Shown piece by piece: positions 1 to 8,500 of a stretch of 64,000 nt of DNA. This DNA comes from an uncultured Acidobacteriota bacterium (lineage in GTDB: Bacteria; Acidobacteriota; Blastocatellia; RBC074). A program made the position numbers and the translations under genes. Numbering within the stretch: position 1 is the first letter of the stretch; each line of letters starts with the position of its first letter. A model generated the notes under the pieces. The model was not told the origin of the DNA, searched no databases, and saw only the letters and a list, made by a program, of their open reading frames with translations. The DNA is taken from contig CADECP010000032.1 in NCBI GenBank assembly GCA_902825875.1, positions 1-64,000 of the forward strand. The letters are read 5' to 3'.

Positions 1-225
1 TATCAAACCGTCCCTGCCGGGACGAAAACTGTGTCAAACCCAATGTTCGATTCTTCAGCGCGTAGCGTCAGGAACTAATAAAAGCTGGCTTCTTTCCAAT
101 TTAGCTCTGAAAGAGCGCCAGAGAATAGCCCCGTGCGAAGCGCGGGGTACGTGCGGAAATGACACCAAGCCCCGTGAGGGGCGGCAGAGTCAACGTGGAG
201 TGTCGCTCCTTTCGGAGCAGGATTG
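1..225. repeat. Cluster of five short hairpins
   Basis: This gene-free stretch downstream of the HEAT gene holds five consecutive short palindromes: TCCCTGCCGGGA near 12, GCTCTGAAAGAGC near 105, CCCCGTGCGAAGCGCGGGG near 130, GCCCCGTGAGGGGC near 169 and GCTCCTTTCGGAGC near 208. Each has a 4-7 bp stem and a tiny loop. The layout resembles REP-type extragenic palindromes, but no partner transposase is visible in the window. Confidence 0.55.
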
Positions 226-232
226 GCTTGAT

Positions 233-1069
233 TCAATTCTTCGCCTTGGCCAACGCATCCTGAGCCACTTTTTGCACGCTGGGGTCTTTGTCGGTCGCGG
301 CGGCTTCTTGCAACACGGCGCGCGCTTCTTCGGTTCCGAATTTGCCCAGCCAGTACGCAGCTTTGCGACGAAACTCCGGGTAAGAATGTTGTTTCAAAAT
401 CCCTGCCAGTTCGTGATACCCGTTGCGCGTGTGGCGCAATTCCAATCCCGTTTCTTCAGCTATGCGACGAAACTCCGGTCGTTCGTGATCCTGAAACACA
501 AACAGAAAGCTGATGGCTTTGCGCGAAAATCGCACGTCGCGCAATTGGTTGACCATCAAAATGCCAAAACAGCGGACGCGCAGATCGTGTTCGTCGGTGA
601 TTTTTTTGTCGCCGGGATTGGTCAGCAAATTCAACACGGCATTGTTCGACGGATATTTCTGAAACGAAGCCAGCGAACGAATCATCGCCCATCTGACTTG
701 CCAATCCTGGTCGGGAATCGCATCCACCAACGGAGCAATCGCTTCTTCATCGCCCAACTGCCCCAGAGCTTCAACCGAGGCCACGCGCACCGCCAGCGTT
801 TCGTCTCTCACCGCGCTTATCAACGCTTCCGTTGCTCGCTTGTCACACAACTTGGCCAACGTCCGAGCGGCTTCGACGCGTTTCTGCGGGTCTTTGTCTT
901 TCAACGCCGCCATCGTTTTCGGAGCCGCATCGCCACCGCTGACCAGCGTTTTGCATTGTTCATACAGCGGTACCGCGCGAACCGCCGGCGAAGAGTTTGC
1001 TCCTTGCGCCTGCAAAACCGCCGGAGCAATCAACCAACAAATTGCGATGGAACAAATTCGGTAAACCAT
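233..1069 (-). CDS. Secreted HEAT-repeat protein
   Basis: A 278-residue protein with an N-terminal signal peptide (about residues 1-22, ending ...VLQAQG) followed by alpha-helical HEAT/PBS-lyase-like repeats. Repeat units are clear around residues 53-150 (for example KRVEAARTLAKL and VRVASVEALGQLGDEEAI) and again near the C-terminus (FRRKAAYWLGKFGTEEA). HEAT solenoids usually act as protein-binding scaffolds; nothing here indicates an enzymatic site. It stands alone, with a hairpin cluster downstream and a palindrome-rich gap upstream. The long plus-strand open frame opposite it is a shadow. The specific partner cannot be inferred. Confidence 0.8.
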   Translation of the reverse strand: MVYRICSIAICWLIAPAVLQAQGANSSPAVRAVPLYEQCKTLVSGGDAAPKTMAALKDKDPQKRVEAARTLAKLCDKRATEALISAVRDETLAVRVASVEALGQLGDEEAIAPLVDAIPDQDWQVRWAMIRSLASFQKYPSNNAVLNLLTNPGDKKITDEHDLRVRCFGILMVNQLRDVRFSRKAISFLFVFQDHERPEFRRIAEETGLELRHTRNGYHELAGILKQHSYPEFRRKAAYWLGKFGTEEARAVLQEAAATDKDPSVQKVAQDALAKAKN

Positions 1070-1403
1070 GAACTTGATTATGCAGATCAGGAGGATTTTT
1101 CGGAAACGGTTAACAAAACCTGTTCAGTTGTAACAAGGAACTTTGCACATCCAGACACCGATTGAACGTCGAAAAACGAAAAGCGCGAGAAATCAGGAAT
1201 AAAGCCACCCCTGGCCGCCTCCTGATCCCCGCGCCTTCGTTTGCAGCGTTCAGCGCCAAAGCAGTCGCTGCAAACTCACTGCTGGTCGCGTAGGGCAGAT
1301 TTTCCCATCTGCCCAGGATTTTGCACTTGCGGACATCCCGGCAAGTTGGAAAACCTGCCGTCCATTCATCTGAAAACCGGCTTATACCGGAAAACAAACA
1401 AGC
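1070..1403. other. Gene-free gap with three hairpins
   Basis: No convincing gene in 334 bp. Three inverted repeats are visible: a 9-bp pair (1240-1248 with 1266-1274, TTTGCAGCG/CGCTGCAAA), an 8-bp pair with a 6-nt loop (1293-1300 with 1307-1314, GGGCAGAT/ATCTGCCC), and a short hairpin at 1339-1360. They look like dispersed extragenic palindromes and could also end transcription of the gene at 1404-1961. Confidence 0.5.
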
Positions 1404-1961
1404 CTACCTGATTGGCTCGCCGATGACGTAACCGTTGACCAGAACTTCCGGCTCTCTGCCCAGACGCACGATGCAGGTGTTGGCGAAACCTTCCTTGTTA
1501 TCGTTCTTCGGAGTCCAGGTGATTTCCAGAGCCTGCACCGCCCGGCCGACCGCCACCGTAGTCGTCGTCTGCCCGATGCGAATCTTGTCCGAACCGGTTC
1601 CGAGCTTGTCACCAGCCTTCTGATCTATCGTCACCGCATTGCCCGCCGACTTGGATTCCGTCTCGCCCGAAGCCAGCCGATTCAGCGTCACCGGCTTGAT
1701 CGAGATTGTGTACTGCTTCATCTCGGCGGCAATCAGGACTTCGACCTGCGCCGTCGAATCATCCAGCCGCTGCGCGACAATGGCTACGGCGTAATGGGGC
1801 GTCAATGTTCCCAGTGCGTGATTGCGTAACGTCTCATCACGCCATTTTGCGTAAGCGGATAATGCTGTTGTCGTAGCAAGATGAATTGCAACTTTGTCCT
1901 GACCTTGAATTGGGATGATGGTTAATGCCAATAAAAGCAAACAAGTTATCATCGTTTTCAT
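1404..1961 (-). CDS. Small secreted protein, RHS-cassette paralogue 2
   Basis: A 185-residue protein of unknown function with a signal peptide (MKTMITCLLLLALTIIPIQG). It starts at an ATG preceded by AAGGGAG. It is a clear paralogue of the 199-residue protein at 4289-4888: from residue 50 to the end the two match almost without gaps, sharing HYAVAIVAQRLDDSTAQVEV, AGDKLGTGSDKIRIGQ and a C-terminal VNGYVIGxPIR, while the N-terminal parts differ. It lies directly downstream of the putative immunity gene of the broken RHS cassette, as its paralogue lies downstream of the other one. The mature part looks like a small beta-rich domain. No family recognised. Confidence 0.75.
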   Translation of the reverse strand: MKTMITCLLLLALTIIPIQGQDKVAIHLATTTALSAYAKWRDETLRNHALGTLTPHYAVAIVAQRLDDSTAQVEVLIAAEMKQYTISIKPVTLNRLASGETESKSAGNAVTIDQKAGDKLGTGSDKIRIGQTTTTVAVGRAVQALEITWTPKNDNKEGFANTCIVRLGREPEVLVNGYVIGEPIR

Positions 1962-2018
1962 AGAAACTCCCTTTCGTCCAACAAATTGATTGGCGAGCTA
2001 GCTTATGTATCATAGGAA

Positions 2019-2396
2019 TCAAGGATCGTTATCGGAAATTGCAGATTCAACATAGCTCTTCCATTCAGGTTTCTTTACTTGAATGAGGCTAATAGCCATA
2101 TGCAAAGCATTTCCTCTAAGTTTACCGAGAACATCCATATTGACGCGTTCTTTACGGCACCATATTTCTGCCAATGATTCACTACACCTTTCAGCTAAGT
2201 GAGTATCTGTTGATTCGTCAAGGGCTACTTTGCTCAACGCTTCTTCTGCTTCTGGCTCGTCGTAATCACTCAGGTCCATTGCTGCGTCATCTCGATCCCC
2301 AAACTCAGCAGTTATATCCAAAAGAACGCTTATTAGTCCCTTTGGTTGTTCCGTAACTACTCTAGCTTTCTTCTTCCAAAAGTCTTTAATAAACAT
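2019..2396 (-). CDS. Putative immunity protein of RHS tip 2
   Basis: A 125-residue acidic soluble protein with no signal peptide or membrane segment. Its ATG lies 1 nt after the TGA of the RHS fragment, with GGAG inside the end of that gene, so translation is probably coupled. Residues 55-115 look helical (EAEEALSKVALDESTDTHLA; GNALHMAISLIQ), reminiscent of HEAT-like immunity proteins. The assignment rests mainly on position: RHS and CDI toxin tips are normally followed at once by a small cognate immunity gene. Inferred role: cytoplasmic neutralisation of the tip encoded at about 2398-2935. Confidence 0.55.
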   Translation of the reverse strand: MFIKDFWKKKARVVTEQPKGLISVLLDITAEFGDRDDAAMDLSDYDEPEAEEALSKVALDESTDTHLAERCSESLAEIWCRKERVNMDVLGKLRGNALHMAISLIQVKKPEWKSYVESAISDNDP

Positions 2397-2397
2397 A

Positions 2398-4211
2398 TCA
2401 CTCCACTACAGTAACATCTACTTTACAGTTAGAAGAGTTACTGCCACAACCAGCCCTCGCTGCAGTGCCCAGAGGCCCTGTTATCATTCCGACACCGGCA
2501 GAAGCAGATGGAGAGAGAGGGGGTTCTAAGGGTACATGCCCTAAAGCACTTTTTGGTCCAGGCCCAATACGACCAGTGAAAGGATCCCAATATTGACCAG
2601 GACCAGTGCGATAGTCGAAGCGTGGTCGGTAGCTATCAGGTTGCAAACCGGAGTTCTTGGCCGCCTCGTGCTTAATGTGAAGGCGCTCAATACCACTTTC
2701 CCACGTTTCAGTATAACCATGACCTGGTTTATTGCTTAACCCTCTCGACTTCGCTATTTGTCTTAACTTTTGTATTCTCCATAACTTTTGAGCTTTGCTT
2801 GCTAAGCCAACCCCTAACGCGCCAGTTCCCGCATCAATCAATGCTTCTTTCCATCCATAGCATTGCCCTGTTAATTTCGCAATTAAGAACCCAGTAATTA
2901 CGCTGGTTCCCGCTCCTATAAAAATCTGTACGACCTCTCCGCTTGGGTCTATGTTACCAATAGGGTTATTACCAACATAGCCATACAAATTCAAACTACT
3001 TTCTTGATGTACTTGGTCCTCGCTAAAAAACCTTCCCTGATATGGGTCATACCATCTCGCTCTATAGTGCATCAGTCCAGTCAAATCATCCCGTTCTCTA
3101 CCAGTGTAGCCATACCGTGTCCGCTGGCTGATATTGCCACTACCAAAGGCTTCGTAACTTTGCAGCAGCTCAACCATCTCGCCACTAGTTGCTGTCAGCC
3201 CTATAGTACTGCCGAGATGATCTCGCAAGAAATAATTCGTTCCCCAAGTGCCATCACTCTGCCGTAGTTTTTCGTCAACCTCAAGACCGTTCAGGTAATC
3301 AGTCCCTACTCCCCCAATGCGATCAATCACCACATCCGCGCCATCATATTGGAAAGTCGTCGTTAGTCCATTTGCCGCGCGATTGACTCGCCGCCCCAAC
3401 ACGTCATAGCCGTAATCCACTATTTGCCCGCTCGGTAAAGTTGCTCGCGTCAATCGCCCACGAGCATCCCATTGATAGCCAGTAGTTCCAGAGATATCCG
3501 TCTTTGCAGTCGTTTGCCCTTCCTGATTGAAGCTGTAGCTGGCCGCGCCGAATTGCGCGATGCGATTGGCGGCATCTGCCGCAGTCGCCATCTTACTCAG
3601 TGGAGTCAGCGGCGCGGAGGCCAGCGAGGTGATCTTCGTGATTTCGTCGTCGAGGTTGTATTCGTACTGGAAGTCTTCGTGCAGCGTGCCGGTTGATACG
3701 CGTGTATGTTTCAGCCGTTTCAAGCGGCTGATTTCGTCGTATTCGTAATCGGTGGTGACAATGCCTGCGCCGTTGGCTTGCCGTTGCAGTTGAGTCCGCC
3801 GCGACAGCGGGTCGTAACTTGGGGGTTAAGTTCTTGGTACCTTGCATAGGTGGTTGCAGTTGAGTCCGCCGCGACAGTGTGTCGTAACCGTAAGTGAAAA
3901 GCTCCGTCACGCCATTCATCGTCTGGCTGATGGTCTGCAAGCGCCCAGCGGAGTCATAGCCGTAATTGACCGGCGGGCGGTCTGCCGCCGTCATTGCCGT
4001 GCGCTGGTTTGCGTTGTTATAACCATAACTGACTGTTCCCAGGTTTGTTATTTCGGCTGTTACCCGATTGGCATTGTCGTATTGCCAGGTGATCGTGCCG
4101 CTGGTGTCGCTAACACTCGTCCATCGCCCCGCTGCATCGTAAGAGTAACTGACAGTAGCATCAACATAACTGACCGTCGTCGGGCGGTTGATGTTGTCGT
4201 AAACGATTGTC
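2398..4211 (-). pseudogene. Broken RHS core fragment with toxin tip 2
   Basis: Homologous to the 3' part of the large RHS gene at 5575-12525 from about 4211 downward, so everything N-terminal is missing. The YD-repeat and RHS core are intact over about 3820-2935 (RARWYDPYQGRFFSEDQ; LNLYGYVGNNPIGNIDPSGE). After PSGE the sequence switches to an unrelated 178-residue tip with a hydrophobic start (IFIGAGTSVITGFLIAKL), ERLHIKHE and RPRFDYRTGPGQYWDPFTG. At about 3812-3890 a short insertion with a duplicated flank breaks the frame and puts a TAA in the RHS frame. The longest open part (3723-2398, TTG start) lacks a signal peptide. It resembles an orphan RHS-CT cassette that could be expressed only after recombination with a full-length RHS gene. 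Confidence 0.75.
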
Positions 4212-4288
4212 GCTCGCCTTTAGGTACCTGGCTATTCCCGAAGCCGAGTGCGTTGAAGGAAAGTAAAAAAAGGAAATGAACTTCTGCG

Positions 4289-4888
4289 TTACCTGATCGG
4301 CGAGCCGATGACATAGCCGTTGACCAACACTTCAGGTTCTTTGCTGAGCCGGATGATGCAGGTGTTGGAAGGATCGTCGGCCTTGTCGTTCTTCGGCGAC
4401 CAGGTGATTTCCAGAGCCTGCACCGCGCGGCTGACGGGAACCAGAGTCGTTGTCTGGCCGATGCGAATCTTGTCCGAACCCGTGCCGAGCTTGTCGCCCG
4501 CCTTCTGATTGATCGTCACCGCATTGCCCGCCGACTTGGATTCCGTCTCGCCCGAAGGCAGCCGATTCAACGTCACCGGCTTGATCGTGACGGTGTACTG
4601 CTTCATCTCGGCAGCAATCAGCACCTCGACCTGCGCCGTCGAATCATCCAACCGCTGCGCGACAATGGCTACGGCGTAATGAGGCGTCAACAAACCTTGC
4701 GGATAGTTGAGCAACGTATAAGAGCGCCATTTGCTGTAAGCCGTTAAAACTGCTGGCAAATGGGATGCTTGAGTGGGTGCTGAGTTCTGTCCCATCTCAG
4801 TGCTTTGTGTCGTTGTAGACTCCTGCGCTTGTACTGAGGCACTCGCCAGTAACACCCAAAACAAGCCTCTTAAACATATCTTTTTCAT
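4289..4888 (-). CDS. Small secreted protein, RHS-cassette paralogue 1
   Basis: A 199-residue unknown protein with a signal peptide (MKKICLRGLFWVLLASASVQ, then AQE) and GAGGAA upstream of its ATG. A low-complexity, Thr/Ser/Gln-rich stretch (about residues 22-45) precedes a conserved domain shared with the 185-residue paralogue at 1404-1961, ending VNGYVIGSPIR. It sits between the putative immunity gene of RHS tip 1 and the broken RHS fragment, so the same protein follows both tip/immunity pairs. It may be an accessory of the cassette or a conserved block used as homology during cassette exchange. Function not recognised. Confidence 0.75.
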   Translation of the reverse strand: MKKICLRGLFWVLLASASVQAQESTTTQSTEMGQNSAPTQASHLPAVLTAYSKWRSYTLLNYPQGLLTPHYAVAIVAQRLDDSTAQVEVLIAAEMKQYTVTIKPVTLNRLPSGETESKSAGNAVTINQKAGDKLGTGSDKIRIGQTTTLVPVSRAVQALEITWSPKNDKADDPSNTCIIRLSKEPEVLVNGYVIGSPIR

Positions 4889-5073
4889 TGGTATTCCTCG
4901 TTAGTATCTTGTTGTCAGGATAAGAATTGTGCTAGCCGTGTAAATCAGCGTCACCAGCATTCTTTTCCTACCAAAACTTACAGCAGTTTTCAGTTGTGCA
5001 GATAAAATCTCTGCGCTCAGAGTCAATGTTTGTAGGCTATCAAAGGTTTTGCCGCAGCTTACTCCGACGGCAA

Positions 5074-5562
5074 TCACTGTATACCCACTTGCTTATCAGG
5101 GTCATCGGACATCATTTCAATACTAGAATCTATGCCGATCCTATTTTGATCAAATAGGTTTCCTGCAAAATCCAGGCAAACAACATATTCCATCTTAGCA
5201 TTGGCTCTCAGCTTAGATGGATCAAGCACAAACGAATACTTGCCTCCGCCCTTGACTACTCCTAAAAGGAGAAACCTTGAAGGATATTCCGGATATTCTA
5301 TCGGCATCTCGCTGGTTTGAGGCGTTATTATTAATAAGCCATATTCTCTTTTGCTCATCAGTTTATCAAGATGCACAAAAGAAATTTTGTGGCTTAATAT
5401 CCAATGATCCTTAGGCAAAATATACTTCAGCGTTACCGGAGTCGGCACTATCATTGGCAATGAGCCTCTCGGCACACCTGCCCTTGTCCAATCCCAAAAC
5501 CACAACAGTACTGCTCCCAGCAGAAAAAAAAGAAGAAACCTTAATTTAAGAAAAATCTGCAT
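5074..5562 (-). CDS. Putative membrane-anchored immunity protein of RHS tip 1
   Basis: A 162-residue protein with an N-terminal membrane anchor (LRFLLFFLLGAVLLWFW, about residues 7-23) followed by an extracytoplasmic domain of about 135 residues, likely beta-rich (PVTLKYILPKDHWILSHKIS; YPSRFLLLGVVKGGGKYSFV). It begins 12 nt after the stop of the large RHS gene, the usual place for an immunity gene. A membrane-tethered exterior domain would fit a tip that acts in the periplasm, and the adjacent tip looks like a papain-fold enzyme. Function is inferred from position and topology only. Confidence 0.5.
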   Translation of the reverse strand: MQIFLKLRFLLFFLLGAVLLWFWDWTRAGVPRGSLPMIVPTPVTLKYILPKDHWILSHKISFVHLDKLMSKREYGLLIITPQTSEMPIEYPEYPSRFLLLGVVKGGGKYSFVLDPSKLRANAKMEYVVCLDFAGNLFDQNRIGIDSSIEMMSDDPDKQVGIQ

Positions 5563-5574
5563 AGCTGTTATCTT

Positions 5575-8500
5575 TCACGGCTTAAGCCAATTTACAAACC
5601 AAGGATTACTATAGGGCACCCAGGACGGTAGCGGAGGAGTGATCCCAGCATCTTCCAGAACCTTACATGCCCAACCTGTGCAATTATAGGCGCCCCCCGG
5701 AGCAAAGACGCTAATATTGAACGTAGAGTAAGGTAAGCCATTATATCCGTCTATAAGCTTTTCGATTTTTCTTAATGTTTCGCTACATACCTTATAAGGT
5801 ATTGGCTTAGACCTATTAACGTATCCACGATCGTCTTGATGCGCTCCTTTGCCGATACCAACAGCTGCACCAATTGTTGGAGGACCAACTCCCACCGACC
5901 GTGTTGGTGTTTGTAGAAAAGTATGAGGAGGCCACTCATTTGTGAGGTTCCACAAAATAACTGTTTTTGTTTCACAACACTTCCTACCGGCGTCATCGGT
6001 AACTAAATTAACGCAGCACTTTTGACCTGTGTCATCAAGGCCTGGGTGCTTTTTAGGAGAACTGTTTGACTGTCTTGAAGGGATTAACTCGCCAAACCTT
6101 TGGCTATCATATTCTCGCTGATTTCCGCTCGGATCCCTGTACATCAGCGGGTTGTTACCAACATATGCATAAAGATTTAAACCATCTGATGTCCCTGCCG
6201 GGTCTTCAGAAATGAAGCGCCCTTGTTGAGAGTCATACCATCTTGCTCGGTAATACATCAGCCCTGCCAAGTCATCACGCTCTCTCCCTGTATACCCATA
6301 TCGCGTTCGCACGCTACCTGCGCCTGCTCCAAATGTTTCATACTGCTGTTGGGTTTCAACTAATCCGCCGCTTGTGCCTGCCAATCCAGCCGTACTGCCA
6401 AGATGATCCGTCAAGAAGTACATCGTGCCCCAAGCTCCGCCGCTCTGCCGGAGTTTGTCGTCAACGCCATTCCCGCTTAGGTAATCATAGGAGCTTCCAT
6501 CACTAACACGATCAATCGCTACGTTCGCACCGTCATGTTGAAACGTCGTAGTGAGTCCGTTTGCTGCCCTATTGGTTCGCCGCCCCAGCACATCATAGCC
6601 ATAATCCACAATTTGCCCACTCGGTAAAGTCGCTCTCGTCAATCTGCCGCGAGCATCCCATTGATAATTGGTTGTGCCGGAAACATCCGTCTTCGCCGTT
6701 GCCTGCCCTTCCTGATTGAAGCTGTAGCTGGCTGTACCAAATTGCGGGATGCGGTTGGCGGCATCTGCCGCGGTCGCCGTCTTGCTCTGCGGCGTCAACG
6801 GAGCGGAAGCCAGCGAAGTGATCTTCGTGATTTCGTCGTCGAGATTGTATTCGTACTGGAAATCTTCGTGCAGTGTGCCGTTCGACACCCGCGTATGCTT
6901 CAACCGTTTCAGGCGGCTGATTTCGTCGTATTCGTAATCGGTGGTGACGATGCCTGCGCCGTTGTTTTGCCGTTGCAGTTGCGTCCGCCGAGACAGCGTG
7001 TCGTAGCCGTAAGTGAAAAGCTCCGTCACTCCGCCCGTTGTCTGGCTGATGGTCTGCAAACGACCAGCGGTGTCGTAGCCGTAATTCACTGGCGGGCGGT
7101 CTGCCGCAGTCATCGAATTGCGCTGGTTGGCGTTGTTGTAGCCGTAACTGACCGTTCCCAGATTGGTAATTTCGGCGGTGACTCGATTGGCGTTGTCGTA
7201 TTGCCAGGTGATCGTGCCGCTGGCGTCGCTGACCGATGTCCAACGCCCTGCCGCGTCGTATTGGTAAGTCACCGTTGCGTCAACATAACTGACTGTCGTC
7301 GGACGATTGATGTTGTCGTAGACGATTGTCGTCTGACGCCCCATTCGGTCGGTCTGCGCCGTGACGTTGCCGACCGGATCGTATTCAACCGTCACCTGTC
7401 GCCCCAGCGGATCGCGGCGGCCTGTCAGCCGGAACAGTTCGTCGTAACTGAAAGCGGTCGTGTTATTCCGCTGGTCTTTCAGCGTAGTTAGATTACCCCT
7501 GTTGTCGTAACCAAACGCGACGCTGTTGCCCAAGCCATCGGTAATCGTCTGCTGTTGCCCGCGCGCATCGTAGGCGTAACGCATCGTCCGGCCCGACGGC
7601 GCAATGACTTGCAGCAGTTGATCCGCCACGTCGTATTGCCAGCGAGTCGTGCGGCTGGCGGGCAAGGTTGGTTCAGTGACAGTCCCCTGCCGATTCTTCG
7701 TGTCGTAAGTGAAGGTCCAGGTTTTCAGATTCGCATCCGTCACGCTGGTGCGGTTGCCGTTGTCGTCGTAGCCATACGTGTAGCTCGGATTGCCGGTCAG
7801 GTTGGCCGGGTTGCGGACTTCGGTCAGGCGATCCAGGTTGTCGTAAACCATTCGCGTTTCGCGTCCGAGTGGGTCAAAGACGTTTTTCAGGTTGCCGACC
7901 AGGTCATATTGAAAAGTTGTCGCGTGATTGAGCGCGTCGGTTTGCGAACTGACGTAACCGTTCGCATCGTAAGCCATCGTCATCGCGTGGTTCAAGGCAT
8001 CTGTGACGGTCGTCAGCCGTCCGAAGCCGTCATAGGCATAATTCGTCGTCTGGTTCAGCGCGTTGGTGACGCTGGTCAGGTTGCCTTTGGGCGTCAACGT
8101 ATTTGGCGACACTGCGTCGTAACCGTAACTGGTCACTTTGTTGCGCTTGTCGGTGTAACTCGTTACCTGATTGAGCAGCGGATCGTAGCTACTGGCCGGA
8201 CTGAAGGTACGATACTGCCAGCTTTCGGTTTGTTGCAGCCGGTCTTTGACGGTCAGAACGTTGCCGCGAATGTCATAAGTCTTTTCAGCTTCCAGACAGC
8301 CGCACGGACCGCTGGCTTTGAATGATGTGTTTGTGCCGATGTTGCGATCTATCTTCGACACCTGGCCTAAAGCATCAACCTCTTCGATCACGTAGCCTTG
8401 CGCGTTGAAGCGTTTGCTCATCGTCCGGCCAAGCTGGTCAATGATCGTGACGCCGGTGACTACATCGCCTGACAGCGCGTAGTTATAACGAATCGTTCCG

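Noticed and set aside
200-1165. 321-codon plus-strand open frame
   Set aside because: Antisense to the HEAT-repeat gene, starts inside a palindrome cluster and has a Phe/Arg/Gln-rich composition typical of a shadow frame.
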